A DNA stretch of 64,000 nt from Sva-07 sp963728355 (lineage in GTDB: Bacteria; Actinomycetota; Acidimicrobiia; Acidimicrobiales; Ilumatobacteraceae). Both the position numbers and the translations under genes were made by a program. Below the pieces are notes generated by a model, which saw only the letters and a program-made list of their open reading frames with translations, did not search any database and was not told the origin of the DNA. The stretch lies in assembly GCA_963728355.1 (NCBI GenBank), contig CAVSJQ010000012.1, forward strand, positions 1 through 64,000. The letters run 5' to 3'. This document shows, in pieces, positions 34,817-44,500 of this stretch (position 1 is the first letter of the stretch; every line of letters starts with the position of its first letter).

Positions 34817-35575
34817 TCAGAACGGAACGATGGTGCGCAGTAGCCCGGTGGGCTCGCCGCGCCCGGCGAGCAGCTCGCAGAACTGGACCGCGTCGAGCAC
34901 GATCGGTTCGCTGCCGCCGGCGGCGGTGAAAGTGCCGCCCGCCTGTCCTGTCAGCTCGAGCGTGAACGGCTCGCCGTGGCGACGGGCCCACTCGGCGACG
35001 ACGTCGACGACGATGCGGCCGTCGTGGTCGGCGCTCAGCACGAGGTTGCGGCCTGTGGCGCGGGCGGTGTCGATGCGGTGCATCCAGGCGTCACGGAGGT
35101 AGATGATGTCGATCAAGTACCCGAGGGACCATTTCTCGACCACCGGAGCGTCGATGGGGATCTTCATCGCACGCACCGGCCGCGGTGTGCGGTTGCGGCC
35201 CTTGACCGTCTTCGGTGCGACGGCGACGAGGCGCTCGACGAGGTGGTCGGGTGAGAGGTCCTCGCGCTCGGCGACCTGCACGCCGGACAGGCCGGCTTCG
35301 AGTGGGACGCCGAGATCCTTGCGGCGTTTGCGGGCGGCGATCATCTGGTGGGCGTTCTCGCGCATCGACGCCCCGGCCTCGCACGCACCGAGCACGTGGA
35401 GCCACATCCGACGCACATCCCAGTCGGGGCAGACGGTCGGCGTCGACCAGTCGTCGGCGTCGAGTGTTCGCAGCAGCTCGATGGCTCGATCGAGTTCGGC
35501 CGCCTGGAGGTCCATGGCTTCGTGATGGTCGATGGGCGCAATGGCGGTGACGTCGGTGGTGGTCATGGTGGTCAT
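34817..35575 (-). CDS. DinB/maleylpyruvate-isomerase-like protein (TIGR03083 family)
   Basis: 252-aa helical-bundle protein with the N-terminal signature LRTLDADDWSTPTVCPDWDVRRMWLHVLG split here as usual: DADDWSTPTVCPDWDVRRM and HVLGACEAG. These thiol-dependent (mycothiol) DinB-like enzymes carry a metal-binding His near 50; the C-terminal part is a SCP2-like domain ending in CELLAGRGEPTGLL. Start at 35575 (MTTMTTTDV), overlapping the TetR stop by 4 nt (ATGA), so it is probably the TetR's co-regulated partner. Substrate unknown. Confidence 0.82.
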   Translation of the reverse strand: MTTMTTTDVTAIAPIDHHEAMDLQAAELDRAIELLRTLDADDWSTPTVCPDWDVRRMWLHVLGACEAGASMRENAHQMIAARKRRKDLGVPLEAGLSGVQVAEREDLSPDHLVERLVAVAPKTVKGRNRTPRPVRAMKIPIDAPVVEKWSLGYLIDIIYLRDAWMHRIDTARATGRNLVLSADHDGRIVVDVVAEWARRHGEPFTLELTGQAGGTFTAAGGSEPIVLDAVQFCELLAGRGEPTGLLRTIVPF

Positions 35576-36210
35576 GCCTTCTCGCTTCCGGTGCTGTTGG
35601 TGTTGGTGTTGGTGTTGTCGCGGGTCTCGGCGATCAACATGTCGACGGCGCGATCGACCAGCCGGGTCCATCGCGCGCCGCCGGGATCGTTCGAGATCTG
35701 CTGGTCGGTGAGCCCGGTCATCACGGCGGTCCACAGGTCGAGCGTCGCTTGGTCGCCGACGCCGACACCTTCGAGCAGACGACCCATCTGCTCGTACACC
35801 TCGACCGCCACCGCGTAGCTCTCGGGCGACGGCGTGAAGTCCGGGATCGTGCGCTGGAAGAGCAGCTGGTACCGGACGGGGTCGTTGGCGCAGAACTCGA
35901 CGAATGCATGGGACGCCGCTCTGGCGGCGCCGATGGGGTCGGCCTCGACGGCGTCGTCGTCGACGACGGCATCCATCCAGTCGGCGAACGCCCGGTAGCC
36001 CTCGAGGAACATGGCGTCGTAGATCTCCGTCTTCGACGCGAAGTACGAGTAGATCGACTGCGCTCGCATGCCGACCCGATTGCCGAGATCGCGCATCGAC
36101 AGCCCGGCCAGTCCGTGCTCGCGTACGACCTCCCAACTCGCGTCGACGATCTCCTGCAGCGTTTGCTGACGACGTAAGGTCCGCCTGTCGATGTTCGTGA
36201 TTCCTGACAT
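35572..36210 (-). CDS. TetR-family transcriptional regulator
   Basis: 212 aa. The N-terminal HTH is GLAGLSMRDLGNRVGMRAQS followed by IYSYFASKTEIYDAM, the C-terminal half a ligand-binding domain of the TetR_C WHG type. Start at the ATG at 36210, which lies inside a 15-bp palindrome; the longer frame to 36327 is unsupported. The C-terminal tail has a TNTNTN stretch from a short repeat. It probably autoregulates and controls the DinB-like gene behind it. Confidence 0.88.
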   Translation of the reverse strand: MSGITNIDRRTLRRQQTLQEIVDASWEVVREHGLAGLSMRDLGNRVGMRAQSIYSYFASKTEIYDAMFLEGYRAFADWMDAVVDDDAVEADPIGAARAASHAFVEFCANDPVRYQLLFQRTIPDFTPSPESYAVAVEVYEQMGRLLEGVGVGDQATLDLWTAVMTGLTDQQISNDPGGARWTRLVDRAVDMLIAETRDNTNTNTNSTGSEKA

Positions 36211-36217
36211 TGTCAGG
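36203..36217. promoter_or_regulatory. Palindromic operator over the tetR start codon
   Basis: CCTGACATTGTCAGG: 7-bp perfect arms around one base, with the tetR ATG inside it. A TetR dimer here would block its own transcription or leaderless initiation. Confidence 0.6.
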
Positions 36218-36242
36218 AGTTTGCGCCCGATCGCATCGGATG

Positions 36243-36503
36243 TCAAGGGAATGTTCGGAACCGTCGTGCCCGTTCCGGCCATGAGGACCGCTGTGTGAGT
36301 TCGATCTCTCCGTCGAGCAGCACCCACGAACGGTCCGCAGGCCGGCCCTCGCGGAAGAGTTCGTCGCCGGGTGAGAACCGGTGCGTCTCACCGATCGATG
36401 CGAAGTGGTCGAGCTGGGTGTCCGACAGCGCACTGGTCCAGGTGGCCCGCGTCAGATCTCGCGCAGCGCCATCGGTCGTCGCCCTTCGTCGGACCCATCC
36501 CAT
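36243..36503 (-). pseudogene. Truncated cNMP-binding-domain gene
   Basis: 86 codons matching the first ~60 residues of the sensor kinase at 17983: ALSDTQLDHF, SPGDELFREGRPADRSW, LLDGEIELTQR. After ELTQR the similarity ends and about 15 unrelated residues precede the stop. The rest of the kinase is missing, so this is the 5' end of a second, deleted copy. It is unlikely to bind a nucleotide. Confidence 0.65.
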
Positions 36504-36525
36504 CCGGGCGTCCGAATGGTGGCGA

Positions 36526-36981
36526 TCAGTCGCCGTGGTAGCGGGCGGCGGGGGTTCCGGGTGGGTTGACCCGGCCGGGCACCGCGTCGGGGTTGCCGAC
36601 GCAGACCTCGAGCTCCAGACCCTCGGGGTCGCGGAAGAAGACGCTGAGGACGTGACCGAAGTCGGTGACGAAGCCGTCGCAGCATCCCCGTGCCATCAGC
36701 TCGCCCCGGATCTCGTCGAACTGCTCCAGCGACACCGCGCGGAATGCGAAGTGATCGAGCCGACCGCGCCCGAAGATCGGCGTCTGCCGTGCCGCCTCGT
36801 CGTTGCCGTCGATCTGGAACACGTTGATCTCCGACGTCGGCCCGATGCGCAACACCACCATCTCGACGCCGTCCTCGATCAGCCCGCCCTCGACCTCGGC
36901 GCCGAACACGTCGCGGTAGAACTCGACGAAATGTTCGAGGTCCGCGGTCAACACGGCGACGTGATCGAAGCCGGCCAACAC
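36526..36981 (-). CDS. VOC-family (glyoxalase-like) protein
   Basis: 151 aa, two beta-alpha-beta-beta-beta modules: FDHVAVLTADLEHFVEFYRD with a metal-ligand H, RLDHFAFRAVS and FFRDPEGLELEV. Vicinal-oxygen-chelate proteins include glyoxalase, fosfomycin-resistance enzymes and dioxygenases; which applies is unknown. Starts 1 nt after the stop of another VOC gene, so the two are co-transcribed and may be a heteromeric or sequential pair. Confidence 0.85.
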   Translation of the reverse strand: MLAGFDHVAVLTADLEHFVEFYRDVFGAEVEGGLIEDGVEMVVLRIGPTSEINVFQIDGNDEAARQTPIFGRGRLDHFAFRAVSLEQFDEIRGELMARGCCDGFVTDFGHVLSVFFRDPEGLELEVCVGNPDAVPGRVNPPGTPAARYHGD

Positions 36982-36982
36982 G

Positions 36983-37384
36983 TCAGTCGCCCTCGTAGAA
37001 GATCGACAGCTGGATGCCGTCGGGATCGGGGAAGTTCAGGATCGCCCCGAACGGGATGCCAATGCGTCCCGAGTGCTCGATGCCCGCGGCGTCGAGCCGC
37101 TCGACCCACACGTCGACGTCGTCGCGCGTCGCCACGGCGAACGCCACGTGGTCGAGACCCGTCCGGTCGAACCGGAACCCCGATCCGTCGTTGCCGCCGT
37201 GTTCGGTGAGGCCCAACATCACCTCGGTCCCTCGCAGGCGGTAGACCCTGGCACGGCGCTCGTCGCCGGGTTCGTCCATGAGCGTGTCGAGATCGAACAG
37301 CTCCTCGTACCACGCGACGCTGGCGTCGAGGCTGCGCACCGTCAGCGCAACATGATGGAACCCCGTCAGCGAGCCGTCTGCCAC
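36983..37384 (-). CDS. VOC-family (glyoxalase-like) protein
   Basis: 133 aa: FHHVALTVRSLDASVAWYEE, EVMLGLTEHGG, LDHVAFAVATRDD and FPDPDGIQLSIF. Both metal-site His and the C-terminal E-type ligand position can be seen. First gene of a two-gene VOC unit. Substrate unknown. Confidence 0.87.
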   Translation of the reverse strand: MADGSLTGFHHVALTVRSLDASVAWYEELFDLDTLMDEPGDERRARVYRLRGTEVMLGLTEHGGNDGSGFRFDRTGLDHVAFAVATRDDVDVWVERLDAAGIEHSGRIGIPFGAILNFPDPDGIQLSIFYEGD

Positions 37385-37425
37385 GGCGTCAACGTAGCAG
37401 TGGCGGGAGGAGGCCGACGCCGGCG

Positions 37426-37803
37426 TCAGTCGGCCGGGTCGACGAGCCGATCGAGCAGCCAGCTCGGGCCGACGACCGTGCCAGCGGCGGCCCGCACCCG
37501 CTCGGCCAACCCGCGATCGGCGGTGACCACGACCACCTCGTCGTGCATCGCGGCGAGGGGCGCGATCGTGTCGTCTCCCTCGCCGGGCGCATGCACCACC
37601 ACGACACCGTCGCTGTCCGACTCGGCGGCTCCCCGACGGGCCTGGCCCTCCAGCACGACGGTCACGGGCGGGTCCAACCGTCCGGCGACCACCGTCGCAC
37701 GAACCTGGTCGGTGAAGCGCCGTGCCGCACCCGGCCGATCACGCCACCAGCCCGTCGGCCTTGACCCGACCACGTTGGCCGCATCGATCACCAGCACCCC
37801 CAC
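37426..37803 (-). CDS. NYN/PIN-like domain protein
   Basis: 125 aa. MGVLVIDAANVVGSRPTGWW carries the first acidic residue and N of NYN-type nucleases; GEGDDTIAPLA and VVTADRGLAERV supply the other acidic positions of the PIN-like fold. The fold suggests RNA hydrolysis, though actinobacterial homologues are often annotated only as NTP pyrophosphohydrolase-like. Stand-alone, just behind a macro-domain gene. Confidence 0.75.
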   Translation of the reverse strand: MGVLVIDAANVVGSRPTGWWRDRPGAARRFTDQVRATVVAGRLDPPVTVVLEGQARRGAAESDSDGVVVVHAPGEGDDTIAPLAAMHDEVVVVTADRGLAERVRAAAGTVVGPSWLLDRLVDPAD

Positions 37804-37821
37804 AGCATGGCATCGGTGCGC

Positions 37822-38334
37822 TCACGACCGGTCGTCGTCCAGCCGATCGCAGTACGCCTGGAGTGTCATGGGGTCGAAACACACGAACCGGACCCTGGCG
37901 ACCGAGGTCGGCGTCGAGCGCACCGTCCGCACAGCGATGTCGGTGGCCGCGTCGAGGGGATAGCCGAAGATGCCGGTCGAGATCGCCGGGAACGACAATG
38001 TCGTGGCGCCCACCTCGTCGGCTCTCGCCAGCGCGGTGCGGTAGCAGGAGGCCAGTGTCTCCGCCTCGCCCGACCCGCCACCGCGCCAGCGGGGCCCGAC
38101 GGCGTGGATGATCCACGTGGCGGGAAGGTCGAACCCCGGGGTCACCTCGGCGCCGCCCTCCGGGCAGCCTCCGATCGCTCGGCACGCTTCGACGAGCGCG
38201 GGGCCGGCCGCTCGGTGGATCGCGCCGTCGACGCCGCCGCCGCCGAGCAGGCTGGAGTTCGCCGCATTGACGATCGCGTCGACGTCCTCCTGCGTGATGT
38301 CGCCGAGCACGGCTTCGAGTTCCACTCCGGACAC
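37822..38334 (-). CDS. Macro-domain ADP-ribose hydrolase (O-acetyl-ADP-ribose deacetylase-like)
   Basis: 170 aa. Macro-domain motifs: GDITQEDVDAIVNAANSSL, GGGGVDGAIHRAAG, THE phosphate loop ISTGIFGYPLDAAT and VGPRWRGG. These enzymes hydrolyse O-acetyl-ADP-ribose or remove ADP-ribose from macromolecules. 18 nt before the NYN gene; with it, an ADP-ribose/RNA repair-like pair is possible but speculative. Confidence 0.92.
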   Translation of the reverse strand: MSGVELEAVLGDITQEDVDAIVNAANSSLLGGGGVDGAIHRAAGPALVEACRAIGGCPEGGAEVTPGFDLPATWIIHAVGPRWRGGGSGEAETLASCYRTALARADEVGATTLSFPAISTGIFGYPLDAATDIAVRTVRSTPTSVARVRFVCFDPMTLQAYCDRLDDDRS

Positions 38335-38365
38335 GTCTACTCCCGTCGCCGCCGCAGCTCGGCGC

Positions 38366-39031
38366 CTACTCGTCGAGATCGCCGGAGCGACCGTCGGTGT
38401 CGATGATCAGTGGCTCACCCGCCGCTCGGGCGATCCCGAGGAGGTTGGCGACGATCCGGTTGAGGTAGCGGTAGTAGATCGCCCGTGGCACGACCTGGTG
38501 GCCCGGTTCGTCCGAGTGCATGTAGCCGATGATCTTCGCCTGATGCGCCGCCTGCAACTCCTGGCACCGCGGGGTCAGCGCAGCGAAACGGTCGTCGTCG
38601 TGTTCGAGCATGAGCGCGGCGACCTCACCGAACAACGCCGAGATCTCGGCGCGCTCGGCGAGCAGCGCCTCGGAATCGGTTTGACCGGTCAACGCGACGC
38701 CTGCCTCGGCGAGGTCGAGCACGTTCCTGGCCTGATCGCCGATCCGCTCGATCCGGTTGATCAGCAGGATGAGACCGAGCACCGGGCCGATGTCCATCGT
38801 CCCCTGCACGCTGATGTGGATGACGAGCTCGGATCGCAGGTCGATCTCGGTCGTGTTCATCCGCTGCTCGGTGGCGCGGACGTCGGCGTCGACGGCCGAC
38901 GGGTCCGTCTCGGTCAACAACGCGAGCGTGGCCAGGTCGAACGAGTGGCGCGCGTCGCCCAGCATGCCGACCGCCTGTGACACTGCGTGTTCGAGTCCAC
39001 TCGGACCCTTGCGGAAGAACGACAGCACCAT
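38366..39031 (-). CDS. PhoU-domain protein
   Basis: 221 aa, helical PhoU-like repeats: RATEQRMNTTEIDLR, RIERIGDQARNVLDLAE (the conserved E/D-x3-RIGD metal-binding motif), and NRIVANLLGIARAAG. Encoded 36 nt behind the Na/Pi symporter gene, which it probably controls in response to phosphate. Confidence 0.85.
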   Translation of the reverse strand: MVLSFFRKGPSGLEHAVSQAVGMLGDARHSFDLATLALLTETDPSAVDADVRATEQRMNTTEIDLRSELVIHISVQGTMDIGPVLGLILLINRIERIGDQARNVLDLAEAGVALTGQTDSEALLAERAEISALFGEVAALMLEHDDDRFAALTPRCQELQAAHQAKIIGYMHSDEPGHQVVPRAIYYRYLNRIVANLLGIARAAGEPLIIDTDGRSGDLDE

Positions 39032-39067
39032 GTTCTCTCTCCTCTCTCTCGACCGGATCTTGCCCGT

Positions 39068-40171
39068 TCACCGAGCGAGACCGAACCCCACCAGCGGGAG
39101 CACGATGAACGCCCCCATGACATACGCAACGGCCCACACCGGTCGAGTCGCGGCGACGCGGGCCAACCACTCCGCACAGTAGATCGGGGCGCCGCGCACG
39201 AAGCGGGGCACGTACAGCACCAGGATCCCGGTGACGTTGAACAAGGTGTGCACCAGCGCCACCGTCAGCGCGTCGGGGCTCGACGACGCCAACGCTGCGA
39301 GCAGGGCGGTGATGGTGGTGCCGACGTTGGCGCCCAAGGTGACCGGATAGGCGTTGCGGATGCTCAACACCCCGGCGGCCGACATCGGGATCAGGATCGA
39401 CGTGGTGATGCTCGAGGACTGCACCAGCATCGTGATGACCATGCCGAGCAACATGGCGATCGAGCCGCTGCCCTTGGACAGCACGGCGTTCATCGAACGC
39501 TCGACGCGGTCGGCGATCAGGGCACGCATGTTCTTGGTGATCAGCCCGAGCGACACGATGATCAGGACCAATCCGGTCAGCACCATCACCACGCCGAGGG
39601 CCGTCCCGTTGAGCCCGAGGGATGACTCGAGGTCCTCGATCCAACCGACCGGTGTCTTCACCCACTCCTTGAACGGACTCTTCCACTCCGACCCCGACGC
39701 CCCGACGAGCCGCTCGGTGAGCCGGCCCGCGGCGTTGGAGAGCACGCCGGTCAACAACTCGATCGGCAAGAGGATCGCGACGGCGAAGACGTTGAAGAAG
39801 TCGTGCACGGTAGCGGTGGCGAAGGCACGCCGGAATTCGTCGGAGCGGCGGGCGCTGCCGAGCGAGACGAGTGTGTTCGTCACCGTCGTGCCGATGTTGG
39901 CGCCCATGATCATCGGCACCGCCATGTCGATGTCGATCGCCCCAGCGGCGACGAGCCCGACGATCACCGACGTCGATGCCGACGATGACTGCACGAGCAC
40001 CGTGCCGAGGATGCCGATGCACAACCCGGCGATCGGGTTGGAGACACTGGAGAACAGCTGCTCCTGGGTGTCCTGGCCCATGACCTTGATGCCCTGTTCG
40101 AGCGACGACACGCCGACGAGGAACACGTAGATGAGCCCGCCCACGAGTACGGCGCGCGCAGCCAACGCCAT
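39068..40171 (-). CDS. Na+/phosphate cotransporter (NptA/PF02690 type)
   Basis: 367-aa membrane protein with two inverted Na/Pi-cotransport repeats, each with the QSSS loop (VLVQSSSASTSVIVGL and MLVQSSSITTSILI) and the GANIGTT/GANVGTT signature, and about eight membrane helices. It imports phosphate using the sodium gradient. I choose the ATG at 40171 with AAGGGA about 8 nt upstream over the GTG at 40213. Pairs with the PhoU-like gene downstream. Confidence 0.9.
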   Translation of the reverse strand: MALAARAVLVGGLIYVFLVGVSSLEQGIKVMGQDTQEQLFSSVSNPIAGLCIGILGTVLVQSSSASTSVIVGLVAAGAIDIDMAVPMIMGANIGTTVTNTLVSLGSARRSDEFRRAFATATVHDFFNVFAVAILLPIELLTGVLSNAAGRLTERLVGASGSEWKSPFKEWVKTPVGWIEDLESSLGLNGTALGVVMVLTGLVLIIVSLGLITKNMRALIADRVERSMNAVLSKGSGSIAMLLGMVITMLVQSSSITTSILIPMSAAGVLSIRNAYPVTLGANVGTTITALLAALASSSPDALTVALVHTLFNVTGILVLYVPRFVRGAPIYCAEWLARVAATRPVWAVAYVMGAFIVLPLVGFGLAR

Positions 40172-40303
40172 CGAATCCCTTCCCGTCCCGCCTGCAGGCG
40201 TCGACAGCGTCACGGACCCGACCGTAGCGAGTGGTCCGTGTTCGTCCGTACGACAGGTGGGGCCCGCTGCGCCGGTGTCGCCGACCGGCCAGCGACCGCT
40301 CGG

Positions 40304-40729
40304 TCAGTCGGCGATGTCGAAGGCTGCGGTGACCTTCGAGGGGTTGAGCCGCACGAGCAGCTCGCCCGGCACGCCGTTGCGTCGGCCGAACTCCTCGGCG
40401 TGGTCGGCGCCCATGTAGCGGCCGCCGATGATCGTGGCGAACCGTCGCACCTCGTCGAGGTCGTCGTGCAGGGTGACCGCACCGTCGAGCTTCACGAACG
40501 AGAACGGCGGCGTCTCGTCGTCGACCACCAACGATGCTCGACCCTCCCGCGCCAGTGCGCGTCCCTTGCCCGTGTCGGCGCCGGTGTTGAACACCACGTC
40601 GTCGCCGTCGAGCACGAACCAGATCGGCGCCACGTGCGGGGCGCCGTCCGACGCAACCCATGCGACCTTTCCCGTGCGGGTGCCGTGCAGGAGGAAGTCA
40701 CGCACCCGGTGGTCGGACATCGAGGCCAT
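40304..40729 (-). CDS. PPOX/F420-class split-barrel oxidoreductase
   Basis: 141 aa, pyridoxamine-5'-phosphate-oxidase-like split barrel: GKVAWVASDGAPHVAPIWFV, VVFNTGADTGKGRALAREG and SFVKLDGAVTLHDD. In actinobacteria such proteins commonly use F420 (FDOR family) or FMN/haem. ATG at 40729 (MASM) chosen; substrate unknown. Confidence 0.85.
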   Translation of the reverse strand: MASMSDHRVRDFLLHGTRTGKVAWVASDGAPHVAPIWFVLDGDDVVFNTGADTGKGRALAREGRASLVVDDETPPFSFVKLDGAVTLHDDLDEVRRFATIIGGRYMGADHAEEFGRRNGVPGELLVRLNPSKVTAAFDIAD

Positions 40730-40811
40730 GTCCCAGTATGACCCGAGGCGCCGCAGGTCGTCCGTCGCCCACCTGCGGCGCCGATGCCGGCGCGTCGATG
40801 TCGCAGCGGTG

Positions 40812-41318
40812 TCAGTTGCTCGGCGAGGTGGCGGCGTCGCTCGGTTCGAAGACGACGACGGGAGTGTCCGCCGAGCGGGAGGCGGCGTAGGCATCGAGGC
40901 CGTCGTCGATCGTCGCCCACCGGCGCCACAGCCGTTCACGCTCGTCGCCCTCGACGCGCCGGGCACGCACCCGGCGTAGCGGTTGGCCCTTCGTTCGGAT
41001 GACGGCGTCGGGATTCGCCTCCAGGTTGAGCCACCACGCGGGCAGACCCTCGTCCCAGCCGTTCATCGCCAGCACGACGGGCGACCCGTCGTCGTCGATG
41101 TAGCCGAGGATGACGCTGCGCCGCTCGCCGGATTTCCGGCCGACTGTCGTCATGTGCATCGCGCCCCACCCGCGCTTGTTCTCCGGTGTCCACAGCACGC
41201 GGTCGCCGAGGAGACCGTAGAGCGACCGATGGCCCCGCCAGAAGAGATGCTTGAACCACGCCGGCGGCAGCTTCGGGGCCTCGGTGGTCGTCGTCGTGCC
41301 GGTGGTCTGGGTGACCAT
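40812..41318 (-). CDS. Nitroreductase/deazaflavin-dependent oxidoreductase (Ddn-like)
   Basis: 168 aa, F420-dependent Ddn-type split barrel (FDOR-A): HMTTVGRKSGERRSVILGY is the family motif, followed by LAMNGWDEGLPAWWLNLEANP and the F420-binding VRARRVEGDERERLW. Clear ribosome-binding site (GAAGGGAG, about 8 nt before the ATG). Thr-rich N-terminus. Physiological substrate, perhaps a quinone, is not known. Confidence 0.9.
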   Translation of the reverse strand: MVTQTTGTTTTTEAPKLPPAWFKHLFWRGHRSLYGLLGDRVLWTPENKRGWGAMHMTTVGRKSGERRSVILGYIDDDGSPVVLAMNGWDEGLPAWWLNLEANPDAVIRTKGQPLRRVRARRVEGDERERLWRRWATIDDGLDAYAASRSADTPVVVFEPSDAATSPSN

Positions 41319-41524
41319 GGTGTGCTCCCTTCGCCGTCGTGCCCGTCCATTCCCAGTGTCCGATCGCTGCACTGCGCTGACCAGGGCCGGAGGTCCGCAG
41401 GGCTGACGGAGAACTCCAGGCGTCGATCCGTCGGCTAGTGGCACGGTTTCTGGCGATTCCTGTGCCCAAGTGCGAGAATGTGGCCGTGCGATGCCGGGCG
41501 ACCTCGATGGGTGATCGGTGACGT

Positions 41525-44500
41525 ATGCGCTGCGGCTCGTGCTCGACCGAGTGCCCTGACCAGGCGAAGTTCTGCGGCCAGTGCGGCATGGCGCTCGAAT
41601 GGCCCTGCCAGTCCTGCGCGACGCCCAACCCGGCGGCCAACCGTTTCTGCCACGAGTGCGGCGCAGCCCGCAGCGCCGGCGACTCCGGCGCCGGCGAGTC
41701 GGGGCACCGCGCCCAACCATCTGCGCAACCACCCGCGCATCCGCTCGCCAGGGCCAACGACCTGCCCGGCGCCCGACCGATCGGCGACGGCGAGCGGCGA
41801 CACCTCACCGTGATGTTCTGTGACCTCGTCGGATCGACGGAGCTGTCGGGTGAACTCGACCCGGAGGAACTGCGCGCCATCGTGCTCGCCTACCAGGAGC
41901 TGGCGGCCGAGGCGATCGAACGCCACGGCGGCTACATCGCGCACTACATGGGCGACGGCGTGCTCGCCTACTTCGGCTTCCCGATCGCCGACGAACGCGC
42001 CGGTCCGCACGCCGTGCGCGCCGGTCTGGAACTGATCGACCTCGTCGAGCAGCGACGGGCGCAGATCCCGGCGCTGTCGGTGCGGGTGGGTGTCCACGCC
42101 GGCATCACCGTCGTCGCCGACATGGGCGCCGGAGCGACCCGTCAGATCCGCGACATCGTCGGCGAGACGCCCAACGTGGCCGCCCGTATCCAGTCGATCG
42201 CCCGGCCCGACCAAGTGGTCGTCAGCGCCGACGTCGCCGCCACCTGCCGGGGGGTCGTGGAGTTCGAGAGCCTCGGGCCACACGAACTCAAGGGGGTGCG
42301 ACGGCCGCTGGAACTCCTGCGGGCGGTGGCCGCATCGGGCACCGACGATCGCCTCGACCGCACCGAAGCTCAGCACGGACTGACACCGCTCGTCGGCCGT
42401 GAAGACGAACTCGCCCGCCTCTCGGAGGCATGGCAGCGCACCCTCGCCGGCGAGCCGCAGGTCGTCTGGGTGGTCGGCGAGCCCGGCCTCGGCAAGTCAC
42501 GCCTCGTGCGCGAGCTCGTCGGCCAGGTTCGCCGAGACGGCGGCATCGAGATCGAGTTCCGCTGCTCGGCACTGCACCAGTCGAGCAGCCTGTACTCGTC
42601 GGCCGAACAGTTCCGCCGCTACATGATGGCGACGACCGGCGATGTCGGCATCGACGGCGCCGAACGGCTCGCCGACGAGAACGGCACGCCGCGTGGTCTG
42701 GCCGTGCCCGTGATCGCGGAGTTGCTGGGCATCCCGCTCGTCGAGCCGTACCAGGTGGTGCGGGGGTCGGCCGATCACGTGCGGCGCCACACCCTCGACG
42801 TCGTGTCACGCCTGGTCGAGGATCGTGCACGACGCCAGCCGGTTCTCGTCGTCTTCGACGACCTGCAGTGGATGGACAGCACCAGCCTCGAACTGGCGAC
42901 GCGCTACCTCAGCGAACAACGGACCGATCGCGTCATGACCGTCGTGACCCATCGCGCCGACCCGCCGCCGTCGACACCGGTGCTCTCGCATCACCACGTG
43001 CTGAATCTCCAGCGGCTCGACGAGGACGACGTCCGCACCATCATCGCGCACGTCGCTCGCGGCACCGACGTGTCACCCGAACTCCTCGACGTCGTCGCCC
43101 TGCGCACGGAGGGCGTGCCGCTGTTCGCCGAGGAACTCGCCCACCTGATCGAGCAGCCCGGCGGCGACGACGCACCGACGATCCCCGCGACCCTGCGCGA
43201 CTCGCTGATGGCGCGTGTCGACCGCCTCGGTCCCGAGGTCCAGATCGTGCGCACCCTCGCCGTACTCGGGCGTGAAGCGTCGGAGAACCTCCTGTGGGAG
43301 GTGTCCGACATGGATCGGCAGAGCTTCGACACCGGCATCGACCAGCTGATCGAGCACGGCATGCTCATCCGTCGCGGCGCGGGTTCCCAGGCGGTCTACG
43401 CGTTCCGACACGGCCTGCTCGAGGAGGTCGTCTACGACTCGTTGCTGCGGACCTCGCGGCGGGCGATCCACGAACGATCCGCCGCCGTGCTCGAGTCGAG
43501 ATTCGCCGACCGGTCGGCGATCCAGCCGGAGGTGTCCGCTCGCCACCTGGAACTGTCCGGTCAGATCGACCGTGCCGTCCCCTACCTCCTGCGTGCTGGC
43601 GATCGCGCCATCGCCATCTCGGCTCACGACGAGGCGCTCACCCATCTCGAACATGCGCTGCAGCTGATCGACCAGCTGCCCGAGGGGCCCGAACGCGACC
43701 TGCTCGAGATCGACGCCCAGGTCAAGCTCGGCGTACCCCTGACCGCTCGCTTCGGCTACGCCGCGCCCGAAGCGGAGCGTGCTTATGCCCGCGCCCGCGA
43801 ACTGTCCAATCAGATGGGCGACGCCGCGCCGGCATACCCGCCGATTTACGGGTTGTTCCGCACGCGCCTGCTCGCCGGCGACTACACCGCCGCCGAGGAG
43901 ATCGCCGCGCAACTCACCGACATCTCGGCGACGCAACCCGAACGCATCGCCTGGAAGGTCGGCGCGGCGCGGGCATCGGGCAGCGTGGCGTTCTACCGCG
44001 GCGCCGATCACCGCCGGACGCTCGAGCTGCTCGACGCGGTCCTCGACGCCCCCGACGCCGAACGTGCCGGCGCGTTCCTCGGCGACCTCAACGACGTCGT
44101 CGATCCGGTGATCACGTGCCGCTCCTACGCCGCCTGGACGCAGTGGCTGCTCGGCGAGGAGAAGGCGGCCCGAGCGTCGAGCGACCGTGCCCTGCTCGAC
44201 GCCCGCCGCCTCGGCCACCCCTTCTCGCTGGGCCTGGCGCTGTCGTTCGACTCGTGGCTGACCCAGTTCCAAGGCGACGTCGACGGAACGATCGACCGCG
44301 CCGTCGAGGCGCTCGACCACGCCAGGGCTCACGACTTCCCGTTCTGGGTCGGCTGGGCGAAGGTGCTGGTCTCCTGGGGCGCCGGGCGCCGTGGCGATCC
44401 CGACGCCCCGGCGGCCATGCGCGTCGGTATCGAACGCTGGCAGGCGCAGGGCTCGCGGTTGGGCATCTCGTACTTCCATGCGCTCGTCGCCGACACCGAG

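Noticed and set aside
37426..38334. NYN plus macro-domain genes as a DarTG-like toxin-antitoxin pair
   Set aside because: The NYN protein has no DarT ADP-ribosyltransferase motif and the genes do not overlap.
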